DNA of 32,396 nt from DASTPP01 sp035762175 (GTDB lineage: Bacteria > Myxococcota_A > Polyangia > Polyangiales > Polyangiaceae), in contig DASTPP010000089.1 of NCBI GenBank assembly GCA_035762175.1, forward strand, positions 1-32,396, in the 5' to 3' direction. Shown here piece after piece: positions 11,101 to 17,086 of this stretch (within the stretch, counting starts at the first letter, position 1; the number at the start of each line of letters is the position of its first letter). The notes beneath the pieces were generated by a model. That model saw only the letters and a program-made list of their open reading frames with translations. It was not told the origin of the DNA and did no database searches. Both the position numbers and the translations under genes were made by a program.

Positions 11101-11134
11101 TGTCGTCACCCCTGATGTCCCAAAGCCGCGTCAT
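5138..11134 (-). CDS. Giant putative antiviral protein: nuclease-like/STAND-like region fused to PtuA-like ATPase and PtuB-like HNH nuclease
   Basis: An intact frame of 1,998 codons from ATG 11134 (a TTG five codons upstream is possible). Residues 1-170 resemble a restriction-nuclease-like domain (GGWDG with D56, VWEL with E76). Residues 180-500 start LIGRERER and look like a STAND/AAA core, but the P-loop position (about 216-225) and the Walker B position (about 269-278) are degenerate. Residues 500-1290 are long helical repeats. A Pro-rich linker (about 1295-1312) leads to an ABC/SMC-type ATPase: Walker A GENGAGKTT (1353), signature-like LSDGYL (about 1538), LLDEIDLHLHPS (D1583, E1584) and TTHNPL (H1615). 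From M1731 follows an HNH nuclease of the PtuB/TIGR02646 type: MIRVERGPEP, CCYCE (C1787, C1790), VEHFRPK (H1803), WENLL (N1831) and CAACN (C1836, C1839). The last two modules match the Septu pair PtuA/PtuB. An anti-phage role is inferred. GC is visibly lower than in neighbouring genes. No reverse transcriptase or other partner gene is adjacent. Confidence 0.9.
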   Translation of the reverse strand: MTRLWDIRGDDIKMWAQRVEASSDLPELVRRLLLATTPLDAIDMRADGGTRLGGWDGTVLARRGTTYCPPGASVWELTTNSETVKKFNQDFEKRAAEAKTKGLSGAVYVSVTAQRFPEKGDWADKKKKQGAFREVRALDADDLATWLALAPAVARWFGVKLGRPAYDLVDLDTFAAAWGGRTQPPLPLQMNLIGRERERAAEAIRQWGHAARPSQLVVRADTRDDALAFAAAALACAPGQAAESFRARTLVAESREALRWAQGSAPSEPLILLPNFEDFELKFALRSNLVVVPLPGAESAPAPAGNEIHLLPIPYRRLADALRTTGLSDDEAGRLAEESGGKMAALQRALGYAARPPWVDRFDRTQLATLLLVGAWQPENEADRDVVRALGVEPNDLQRLCEDLAIVSDAATIKDVTRWDKATWAFQAPEDAWRALIGLVPASVLQRFTDVVVKVLGRDDPRYELPPDERFYAPLRGKTIQESAGLREGMATTLARLSRSDRPLAPLHGPGAGSRVAATAVARLLEAPWLRWASLADLLPLLAEAAPSTFLSRLEESLALGDKGVAHLLDEESTYGHPHAGLLWALETLAWAPQHMPRVVRALVKLAERDAELGEAAGKVANRPVESLARILHLLLPQTTASVDERVRILRAILTEGGSAAEAIVYPMLVGALKGVGRPGVMMPHRQPKFFTERLLSDEEQRQRARSEARLALERVLSLVVEYAGANAARWVALVRALASLPSDDVAWVLQQLLARQDQLNERREQVWLALLDRAAQARDARPRKAALEQTFRQAAAAFEPAEELPKLGLLFGPNAEVVIADLPPLREADVQRFSLQRREREQRILTRRREALNELKKRDDPWGQLEELAQRVPDKDALGFALGQSSFAPELEARFLDPALAPVYALLFEPYVRGRWFGLAEGERAAWAEHFLRSLADAGRSSEATRAAHALPASTRLWAAVEALGDPVRHDYWATLTRVYEDEPSNPDYWQQVVESLLAAGNVRVAFEAAGSAASNVKPATAARVLGALLDDQVALSSFAGDDGRLHLFEQVLNRLEGASDVDPGLVRKAEVTYVYLSAHDDERSRTQSILTDEFTQNPGWFAELVSQIYRREGEERTASEEGRARAEQAYRLLDLWRGYPGEGLPSAEGEEVLYAWAREALRLTAEQGRPVVGAIEVAKVLARPPAAADGHWPCLAARRLLRQGNVADLGRFLAIAKRNLRGVWTRELGEDGNQERELARTFRVAADAMRAEWTETAAMLDELAHAYEREADEEDAQAAATLRREGLEPSEGKRPPAAPPSPPAGPSAAIVGDRVVALRSVRLRDLGAFETLQVDFEPPGEGRGQWVVLLGENGAGKTTLLRALAFALGGTNMTAAALAKLPASAVRFGASGEGECGVETTEGVTYSTTIKAGVRLEVGRVTPDEAVARPLLFAYGCRRGSALGGAEPASSEAAFSDVATLFDEHERLLPARGRLKDLWVRTLGSDPGNVRRNIYQQVMTKLRHLLPDEVERIEVDAEDVWVVSQALGGRVPLASLSDGYLTTLGWAADLILRWLEWAERLGISPVGDFFHTQMCGLVLLDEIDLHLHPSWQRDVIKRVREVFPKMSFVVTTHNPLTLLGARAEEIWVLRRHAEGIAVERGLESPALMTSGQIYEAYFGITSLFPHELGEKLRRYGFLAGTPARTDDEEAEVYRLQKYLRDHNADPGWAPVPRESPPDFFDEAGQLAGMIRVERGPEPAALTTARGAELGRLRALHATRGKVDWSKFGGYRSAARDLWSAQFHKCCYCETQVRQVHNDVEHFRPKAEADRGEHCADTHGYWWLAYTWENLLFSCAACNRPPAKDTQFPLAAGSVALSAEELPPGHEAPLLIDPASEDGVEHIQFRPSAGGQWRPFARGGSRKGQETIRVCRLDRDDLIEIYTAHVEQHVLREVDEVERALAGGVIVEVKKAHWWAERRLLSARLVMLGLSYDALLHYVPNERLAPFGCRWPRPPVR

Positions 11135-11149
11135 GCGTTCAGGGTACAA

Positions 11150-11667
11150 GCTCTCGCCGTTCTCGGCACGAAGGGGGCGGCCTGGCTGTCAGGCTGAACG
11201 GAAGGTGAGCCGAGCGAAGCCAGGCAAAGGCAAGCAATTCGGCTACTTCGGCGGCCCGTTCCAGTGCCGACGGAACGACCCTCGCAGGCACCGGGCCGCG
11301 CAGACGCGGTCGGCGGTCCACGTGGGCGGGTCTTCGGGCAGGCCGAGGTCGGGCGCGTCTGCGGGAGGGCCGAGGCCGCGCGGCCTTGCCTCAAGAGGCC
11401 CCGAGGCACTCGCGCTCGGCGTCGAGAATGGGCTGCCAGAGGCCAAAGGGCGAGACCCCGGCGTAGCCGCTCTCTAGGCTCGTGGTTGCACTCGATGACG
11501 AGCCAGCGGCTCTCTATCGACAGTCGCGCGTTCGACCAAAGGGGTGATGACCACCCCGAATCGAAGCGGTCGACCGCTTACACTCGGGGGCGACGGCACT
11601 ACCTGAGACGAGAGCAGAGCGCCATGACCCGGGGGCGGAGCTGGTGCCCGCGCCAGCCGGGGCCGGC
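11150..11667. other. Upstream region of the giant gene with repeat copy and coding remnant
   Basis: No intact gene. A small inverted repeat, GCCTG-N5-CAGGC (11180-11194), lies 46 nt upstream of the giant gene's ATG and could be an operator. No clear -35/-10 pair is visible. Minus-strand sequence at about 11391-11526 reads like a short coding remnant split between two frames (see findings). A copy of the palindromic repeat family follows at 11540-11578. Confidence 0.5.
11540..11578. repeat. Isolated copy of the 4825-5135 palindromic repeat
   Basis: GGGGTGATGACCACCCCG (11540-11557), followed by TCGAAGCGGTCGACCGCTT, reproduces both palindromes of the array on the other side of the giant gene. 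The core AGCGGTCGACCGCT starts at 11565. The same two-part unit is not obvious elsewhere in the window. Confidence 0.75.
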
Positions 11668-12060
11668 TCAGCGCCCCTTGGCCTCGGGCCAGCGCCGCTC
11701 TTGCTTGATCGCCTGCCGCAATGCCTCGAGCTCGTCGAGCCCCATCGCCTCGAGCGCGGCGCGCTCGCTCGGCCCGAGCGCGAGGCCGAACGCCTCGCAC
11801 AGGTCGGCGATCGCGACGCGCAGACCCTCGGCCTTGCCTTCGGCCTTTCCCTCGGCCTTGCCCTGGTGGAGGAGTCGACGCTCCCACTGTTGGACCGAGC
11901 GCTCGGTGTTCATGATCAACTCCAGGTCGGCTTGCGAGGGGTTGGGGCTCTGCTTGGCCTCGAGGCTCCAGCGTAGCATGCGCTGCGTGGTGCCGCGGTG
12001 CAGCGGGTGCTCGTCGGGCGCGCGCCTTACGTCGCAGCTGTTCGCTGACGGGGGGCCCAA
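11668..12060 (-). pseudogene. Truncated Rpn-family (PD-(D/E)XK transposase-like nuclease) C-terminal remnant
   Basis: The open frame reads 130 codons from a TTG at 12060. Its C-terminal half is typical of Rpn / DUF4351-like proteins: a run of HQGKAEGKAEGKAEGL, then a helical segment with LGPSERAALEAMGLDELEALR and a final ERRWPEA. The N-terminal PD-(D/E)XK nuclease domain of about 200 residues is absent. The first 35-40 residues (from MGPPSANSC) look like out-of-family sequence. Homology probably begins near RMLRWSLEAKQ, or at the internal ATG 11913 (MNTERSVQQW). Rpn genes are widespread, often decayed and linked to mobile or defence DNA, in keeping with the neighbouring giant gene. A short functional protein from 11913 is possible but less likely. 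Confidence 0.55.
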
Positions 12061-12532
12061 GCTCTCGCGTCGGCTGGAACCCGAGGCGAGGGCCGCTATG
12101 GGCCGGCGACGCTGCGCCGCGCGCGACGGGCGGGGCGGCGGGGCGCGTGAGAATCAGTATGGTGGGGGTGAGGTGAATGCAATGGGGCGTTGTTGTGAAA
12201 ATGCTAGCGGTAGTAATTTGTTTTGGCCCGGCCCCACCATGCCGACCCCGACCGCAGGCCCTCGCCGCAGCGCCGACGCCGGCCGCGCCGCCAAGCATTG
12301 CCGCGCCGACGCGGGCCGCGCCGCCAAGCACCGTCGCCCCGACGCCGACCGCGCGGCCCGCGTCGGCGCGTGGCCCGCGTCGGCGCGCGGACGTCAGACG
12401 TGGGGGTGGCCGTTATGGGCGACCTCGGACAGAGTGCTTGTGTGGAAACTCCGTCTTGAACGAGGGCGCCGTACCCGTCGCTGCTCGAAGGCGGGCGGCC
12501 TCGCCATCACCCATAAAATGGCCAAACCCGAG
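12061..12532. other. Non-coding region with 33-bp repeat and AT-rich patch
   Basis: No convincing gene. An AT-rich patch at about 12178-12228 (with GTAGTAATTTGTTTTGG) stands out from the surrounding GC and may mark an old promoter or a junction of transferred DNA. A 33-bp tandem repeat lies at 12272-12370. The sequence probably contains decayed DNA belonging to the same island as the Rpn remnant. Confidence 0.45.
12272..12370. repeat. 33-bp tandem repeat, three copies
   Basis: Units begin GCCGACGCCGGCCGCG at 12272, GCCGACGCGGGCCGCG at 12305 and CCCGACGCCGACCGCG at 12338. The first two units share the GCCGCCAAGCA segment; the third diverges at its end. Confidence 0.6.
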
Positions 12533-13624
12533 TCAGAGCCAGTCCAAGTCGATCGCGCGTAGATCGACGTCCGAATAGCCGTAGCGCTCGACCAGCTCGC
12601 GCTGCGAAAAGCTACGGCCTTCGGGGTCGAGGAACCCGAGCAGGGCTGCGTCGACAGGCTCGAGCGAAGCGCGCAGGGGCTCGGCGGCGCGGTCGGTCGT
12701 CGCGATCGCGCCCAGAATCATGCGGTCGCTGCACGCCAACCAACCGTTGTTGTGGCCGAGCAGCGTGTAGGCGTGGCGGCGAAAGCGGAGCAGGTCTCGG
12801 TAGACGAAGGCGAGCGACTCGGCGTCGGATTGGGGCGAGGGCCGGTGCCCGCGCTCGGGCGGCACCGGGGACGCCGACTCGAGCCGCTCGCGGACGCGCC
12901 GGTACCGGCTCGGGTCGCCGCGCTCGAGGAAGTCGCCCTTCGCGGCTTCGCCCACGTCGCCGAGCCCCAACGCCGCGCACAGCGCCCGGGCGCGGAGGTA
13001 CCGGTGGTAGAGCGGCTGCTGGCTCTCGGGCGGCTCGGCGAACCCGCCCTCTTCGAAGGCGTTCCACGATTCGAGGAGCAGGTCGAGCAGCTCGCGGGCG
13101 CCGAGCTTCGGCTCCGTCCAACCGGAGATGCCGCCGAGTACGATATGATCGAGGCGATTTTCGCCCACGTGCCAGGCGACGCTAAAATCGCGGGCGGGGT
13201 ACTGGGCGAACCGGAGGCCCGACTCGCGGACGTAGCCCGCCGGCTCGCCGAAGCGGGCGACCACGTCGGCCTCGCGCTCGACCCCGAGCGCGTCGAGCGC
13301 GGGCCCCCGCACGAACGCCCGGCAGACCACCCCGCCTGCGACCCAAACTCTCACCCCGCCGACCACCACCGCGCCGCCGACCTCGAGCACCTCGTCGAAC
13401 AGTTGCGCCAGCGGGACCTCGCGCTCGACCCCGTCGGCGCCCGCGCGAACCATCCGGGCGAAGGGCCCGTCCAAGCGTTGGATACCGGGGAGCCGCGGCT
13501 CGGCGCCGTCCGGGGGGGTATCGCGCAGCGGCGCCGCCGACCCGCCGATTCGTACGCCGAAGAGGTCGATCGAGCCGGCGTCGGCGCCCGGCTCGAGCAG
13601 GCGGCGGAGGTCAAGGGCGTTCAT
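12533..13624 (-). CDS. Uncharacterised cytoplasmic protein
   Basis: A 363-residue protein that I do not recognise. Coding support comes from strong third-position GC over the whole frame and a sensible composition. The N-terminal part (1-170) looks beta-rich with a hydrophobic stretch GGAVVVGGVRVWVAGG (about 83-98), and has a segment ALGVEREADVVARFGEP (about 112-128) resembling the G-x-x-x-x-x-V-x-x-x-x-G-x-P pattern of small alpha/beta domains. The C-terminal part is helical, with the conserved-looking LLGHNNGWLACSDRMILGAI near 290-310. There is no signal peptide, membrane span or metal motif. ATG 13624 has no clear Shine-Dalgarno. An AAGAT-N5-ATCTT inverted repeat lies 7 nt upstream. It ends downstream of the Rpn-containing region and may be native chromosome. 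Confidence 0.8.
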   Translation of the reverse strand: MNALDLRRLLEPGADAGSIDLFGVRIGGSAAPLRDTPPDGAEPRLPGIQRLDGPFARMVRAGADGVEREVPLAQLFDEVLEVGGAVVVGGVRVWVAGGVVCRAFVRGPALDALGVEREADVVARFGEPAGYVRESGLRFAQYPARDFSVAWHVGENRLDHIVLGGISGWTEPKLGARELLDLLLESWNAFEEGGFAEPPESQQPLYHRYLRARALCAALGLGDVGEAAKGDFLERGDPSRYRRVRERLESASPVPPERGHRPSPQSDAESLAFVYRDLLRFRRHAYTLLGHNNGWLACSDRMILGAIATTDRAAEPLRASLEPVDAALLGFLDPEGRSFSQRELVERYGYSDVDLRAIDLDWL

Positions 13625-13630
13625 ATGTCC

Positions 13631-13645
13631 AAGATACTACATCTT
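13631..13645 (-). promoter_or_regulatory. Inverted repeat overlapping a -10-like sequence upstream of the 12533-13624 gene
   Basis: AAGAT-N5-ATCTT lies directly before the start codon. On the minus strand it contains TAGTAT, close to a -10 hexamer. No matching -35 is visible. It may be an operator or a leader hairpin; support is positional only. A second small inverted repeat, GAGCC-N4-GGCTC, sits at 13653-13666. Confidence 0.3.
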
Positions 13646-13887
13646 GTTGCCTGAGCCCGCAGGCTCGTGCCGCGTCGTCCGCTCGTAGCGGGGCGAAAGC
13701 GCCTCGCCATTCCGTCGTCGAGCGCCAGCCGCGCCGCGCGATCCGCAGGGGCAAGGGCGATCGCGCGGCGACTTGCCGAGCGTTCTGCGCGCGTGCCCGC
13801 GGTCGGGGCAGACACGGGCGCCGGGCCGCGCGGACGCGGCCCGCCGGGCGCTCGCGAACGGGGGCCTTTGACGGGCGGGTCGGGGCG

Positions 13888-14071
13888 GTTCTTCTCCGAG
13901 GCCAGCGCCCGAGCCGGCAGGTGCCGCAGGTCCGTTCTTCTTCGAGGCCAGCGCCCGAGCCGGGGGGCGCCACAGGTCCGTTCTTCTTCCAGGCCGGTGC
14001 CCGAGTTGGCGGGCGCCGCAGGTATGTTATTTTTCAAGGCCAGCGCCCGAGCCGGCGGGCGCCGCCGGCCG
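13888..14071. repeat. 46-bp tandem repeat, four copies
   Basis: Units start at 13888, 13934, 13980 and 14026 with GTTCTTCT(T/C)C, or GTTATTTTTC in the last. Each continues with AGGCCAGCGCCCGAGCCGG and a GCGCCGCAGGT-like end. The unit is not a multiple of three, so it is not a coding repeat. The remaining sequence of 13625-14162 has no gene that I can support. Confidence 0.85.
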
Positions 14072-14162
14072 CCCCGCCCGGAGCGAGCGAGCGAGCCCGG
14101 CGCCCAAGCGCTTTTCGATCGGGCTTTAGAACCAACGCCGGCCGGCGACCGTCCGACCGAAG

Positions 14163-16145
14163 ATGAACTCGTTGGCTTGCAAGGTGAAGAACTTGGTGTT
14201 CCCCCCGGGCAAGGTGCTGGCCTTCGCCACGCTGGGGCTCGCGACGAGCTGGCTCGCCGCCGTCTCGACGCCGTCGGTGGCGACCGAGCTCGACGCCTAC
14301 CTCGCGCGCATGGCGCCGGCGGTTGTGGTCAGCGTGGCCCTCGGGGTTTTCTTCAGCCGCCGGGGCTCCTCTTTGATCGCCAAGGTGGCGGTCGCCTCGT
14401 TCGGGTGGTGGGCCGGCGCGCCCGACCCTCAGGGCGGCTGGTCGGGGTTCGCGGGCGTCGTCGGCGCCGCGTTCGAGGGGCTGATGACGGCGGCAGGCCC
14501 CCCTTCGGAGGGGGCGCTCGCCGGCCTGCTCTCGGCCTTGGTGGGCCCCTTCGAGTCGTTTGTGTGGGGCGTGAGCTATGCGCTTTGCAGCGCGCCGGCC
14601 CTGCTCGTCACGGCCTCGCTCTTCGCCCTGGCCGAGCGGGGCCGGCGTCCCTCGCTCGTCGCCTCGGCGTACGGGCGGCTCGGTTGGGCCCTGACCCTGG
14701 CGGCGTGCCTGGGCCTCGTCTGGTGGCGCGGCCAATTGATGCTCGGCCAGACGCACCCGCGGGCCGCGCTCGTCGTGGCCTCCGTCCTGACGCTGGCGCT
14801 CGGGGCCCTGCAGCTTGCCTCGTTCGCTGCGCTGCGAACGCTCTTTCAATGGCTCGCGGGCGTCGAGCGCCGGCCCGATCTCGAGCCGGGGCCCGGGGCC
14901 GAAGTCTGCGACCTCGGCGTCGGCGAAGGGTACTGGGCCGAGGCCCCCCCGGGCGCCACGCCCTACCGGCGCGGCCGGGGGGGGGCCCGGGTGGTGCGCG
15001 GCTCGGCGCGCGGCGCGCAAGGCCTGCTGGCCGGCGCGGCGTTGCTGCACGCGGTGCTCTTGACCGGCGGGCTCGCCCTCGTCGCGGGCGTACTCGAACA
15101 GTGGCACATGATGCGGGCGGCGATGCGGGCGGCGTTCCCCCAGGGGGTGCCCACCGCCACGGGCACCGTGCCGGCGCCGCCGCCCGAGCCGCCTCCGTTT
15201 GTATGGTATGGCGAGCCCGAGGCCACGCCCCTCGTCGTCGACGTGAACGGCGACCGCGTCGAGGACGTGGTCGGCCTGCGCCGAGACGGGCGCTCGGACG
15301 ACGCGCCGCCCACGCTCGCGGCGATCGACGGCCAGACCTTCGCCGAGCTGTGGCAGGCGCCCCTTCGGGCGAAGCCGGGCGGGCGGCGGGTGCGCCTCTT
15401 GCGCAGCGGCGCGAGCCTCTTCGCGAGCGACCGAGAAGGGCGCTTGCACGTTTACGATCTGGCGAGCGGGCGCGAGCGCGTCGACCCCGTCGCGGTGTCC
15501 GACGAGCTCGGCGCGTGCGCCGCAGAGAAGGGCGCGCCGAGGGTCTGGCTGCCCGACGACGCCGCGGGCAAGCTCGGCCGCTTGGTGACCGCCGAGGGCC
15601 GCGCGACCGAGTCCGGGCGCCCCCCCTGGTGTGCCGCCGTCGACCCGGTGACGGCGAAGCCCCGCTGCGGCGAGGGCGCCGAGGGCGTCTGCGCGAGCCG
15701 GCACCGGCCCTCGTCGAACGACTCTACCTTCGCGGGCCCCGCTTCGTACGAAGACGGCAAGGTCGGCCTCAGCTTCGGGCAGGTCGCCGCCCCGCACGGC
15801 CTGGGCTTCGCGCACCTCGTCGGCTTCGACCCGGCGACGGGCGCGCGCCGCTGGGAAGAGCGGCTCGTGGGGCACGGCGAGATGTGGTACGCCCCCGACT
15901 CGAACGTCACGCTGGGCGGGGGCCGGGTCTTTGCGACCTGGCGAAGCAGCAACCACGTCTGGAAGGTGCGCGCGCTCGACGGCCTGACCGGCGACGAGCT
16001 CTGGTCGGTCGAGCTTCACGACTCGGAGCGGAGCGACAAGGCCAAGCTGGTCGCGGCGACCGAGGGGCGGGTCTACGTGCTGGTCGATGGACAGCTCCGG
16101 GTGCTCGACGCGCGCTCGCACGAGCTGCTCGGCGCCAGCCCCTAA
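14163..16145 (+). CDS. Membrane protein with C-terminal PQQ-type beta-propeller domain
   Basis: A 660-residue protein. The first 320 residues hold several hydrophobic spans: about 17-35, 48-66, 100-125, 137-158, 175-195, 205-235 and 287-312. A Pro-rich linker (about 335-350) follows. Residues about 355-660 form repeated beta-sheet blades of the PQQ/pyrrolo-quinoline type: VVDVNGDRVEDVVGLRRDG (an FG-GAP-like calcium loop), then LAAIDGQTFAELW, LHVYDLASGRERV, LVGFDPATGARRW and VRALDGLTGDELWSVEL. Such propellers usually bind ligand or protein partners rather than catalyse, and here the domain would be held at the membrane. The exact number and topology of spans is uncertain. ATG 14163 has GAAG directly before it. 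No operon partner is evident, and the next gene is 146 nt away. Confidence 0.85.
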   Translation: MNSLACKVKNLVFPPGKVLAFATLGLATSWLAAVSTPSVATELDAYLARMAPAVVVSVALGVFFSRRGSSLIAKVAVASFGWWAGAPDPQGGWSGFAGVVGAAFEGLMTAAGPPSEGALAGLLSALVGPFESFVWGVSYALCSAPALLVTASLFALAERGRRPSLVASAYGRLGWALTLAACLGLVWWRGQLMLGQTHPRAALVVASVLTLALGALQLASFAALRTLFQWLAGVERRPDLEPGPGAEVCDLGVGEGYWAEAPPGATPYRRGRGGARVVRGSARGAQGLLAGAALLHAVLLTGGLALVAGVLEQWHMMRAAMRAAFPQGVPTATGTVPAPPPEPPPFVWYGEPEATPLVVDVNGDRVEDVVGLRRDGRSDDAPPTLAAIDGQTFAELWQAPLRAKPGGRRVRLLRSGASLFASDREGRLHVYDLASGRERVDPVAVSDELGACAAEKGAPRVWLPDDAAGKLGRLVTAEGRATESGRPPWCAAVDPVTAKPRCGEGAEGVCASRHRPSSNDSTFAGPASYEDGKVGLSFGQVAAPHGLGFAHLVGFDPATGARRWEERLVGHGEMWYAPDSNVTLGGGRVFATWRSSNHVWKVRALDGLTGDELWSVELHDSERSDKAKLVAATEGRVYVLVDGQLRVLDARSHELLGASP

Positions 16146-16163
16146 CGACGGCTGCACCCGACA

Positions 16164-16266
16164 CGAACGAGAGCCGGGGTAGCCGTCGGCCTGAACTCGC
16201 GGTCCGCTGGCACTCGGCCCGAGCGAGAGCCAGGGTAATTGTCGGCCTGAGCTCGCGGCCCGCTGG
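16164..16266. repeat. 56-bp direct repeat, two copies, related to sequence at 2134
   Basis: CGAACGAGAGCCGGGGTAG (16164-16182) and CGAGCGAGAGCCAGGGTAA (16220-16238) lie 56 bp apart. Both are followed by GTCGGCCTGA(A/G)CTCGCGG and CCGCTGG. The reverse complement of the head matches CTACCCCGGTTCTCGTTCG at 2134-2152, so this is a dispersed repeat family in the genome. Confidence 0.7.
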
Positions 16267-16291
16267 TCTGCCGATTGCAGAGCGCCCGCGC

Positions 16292-16642
16292 ATGGCAACG
16301 AAGCGAAAGACGGCGGGGCGTGGGGTGACGAAGCGGCCTTCGGAAGGCGATGCGGGCGGCCAGGGCGAGCCGACCGAGCGCGGCACCGCCGCCGGCATGC
16401 GCGCCGGCGCCCGGTCGAAGAGCGAGGCCAAGGCGATGACGTCGCCGGACGGCAAGAAGAGCCAGAAAGAGTTGACCAAGCGCGGCGGGCCCGGGCACGC
16501 GGGCACGAACCAGAAACGGGCGAGCGCGGGAGGCGAGGGCGGCCGCGCGGGCACGAGCGCGAGCGTGGAGTCGGCCGACGGTGAGGCGAGAAAGCGCAAG
16601 CCCACGCGCTCGCGCGGCACGAAGGCGCGCGCCGGCGCCTGA
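16292..16642 (+). CDS. Small basic, disordered protein (possible DNA-binding)
   Basis: A 116-residue protein from ATG 16292. Composition is dominated by Lys/Arg, Gly, Ala, Ser and Thr, with few hydrophobic residues. Basic clusters (KRKT at the N-terminus, KKSQKELTKRGG near 55-65, RKRKPTRSRGTKARAGA at the end) resemble histone-H1-like or other nucleoid-associated tails found in many high-GC bacteria. That similarity is one of composition, not of a recognised domain. Codon third positions are G/C, as in neighbouring genes. No Shine-Dalgarno is clear. It ends 105 bp before the palindromic element at 16748. It could be a chance frame, but codon bias and an ordinary ATG favour a gene. Confidence 0.55.
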   Translation: MATKRKTAGRGVTKRPSEGDAGGQGEPTERGTAAGMRAGARSKSEAKAMTSPDGKKSQKELTKRGGPGHAGTNQKRASAGGEGGRAGTSASVESADGEARKRKPTRSRGTKARAGA

Positions 16643-16747
16643 ACCTCGTCGTCGCTCGCCCGAGGGCGTGAGGCGGCGGTGTGTCGCCCCCGTGGCGGTC
16701 GGCGCGGGGGCGTGAGGTGGCGTCTCGCCCCCGCGGCGGTCGGCCCG

Positions 16748-16915
16748 CCTAGGCTCTGTCTGGCGAAGGCTCCCGTCGCCCGGCGGCCGATTCGCGGCGC
16801 CCTCGGCCGGGGCGGGAGGCTTGAAATCCAGACGGATTCCTGCGCCCCCCGCCCCGGCCGAGGGCTTGCGCCTCGACCGCCGAGCTCGGTCCGCCTTCGC
16901 CAGACAGAGCCTAGG
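16748..16915. mobile_element. 168-bp palindromic MITE-like element with 23-bp terminal inverted repeats
   Basis: The ends (16748-16770 and 16893-16915) are perfect 23-bp inverted repeats that begin CCTAGGCTCTGTCTGGCG. Two further co-centred inverted repeats lie inside: 17 bp at 16800-16816 with 16848-16864, and 7 bp at 16823-16829 with 16834-16840 (one mismatch), leaving a 4-nt loop. The whole element is therefore one imperfect hairpin. If the element starts at GGCTCTGTC, it is flanked by TA on both sides, as for TA-targeting families. It has no gene. Flanking non-coding sequence (16643-16747 and 16916-17086) shows nothing I can name. A shortened relative is at 31464-31508. Confidence 0.75.
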
Positions 16916-17086
16916 GCGCGGCGTGATCTCGCCCGGGGTCTCGGTGCAGGCGAACGCGCTTCTGCGCTGCGAGCAACTCGGCACCCTCGCCCTCGAGGCT
17001 GCGAAGGCCGACCCCGGCCGCAAGGCCGCGCGGCCGAGCTGCTGGCCGCCGACGCGTGGGGCGCATCCGAGGGGCGCCGGGCGGCG

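Noticed and set aside
4642..11667. Reverse transcriptase or msr/msd making this a retron of the PtuA/PtuB type
   Set aside because: No reverse transcriptase motif (such as YxDD with its flanking domain) was found in any frame next to the giant gene.
11264..12562. 432-codon plus-strand frame across the Rpn region
   Set aside because: Antisense to the Rpn-type C-terminus, and the composition changes along its length; no domain recognised.
14034..16298. 754-codon minus-strand frame
   Set aside because: Antisense to the membrane/propeller gene, which has membrane spans and propeller motifs on the plus strand.
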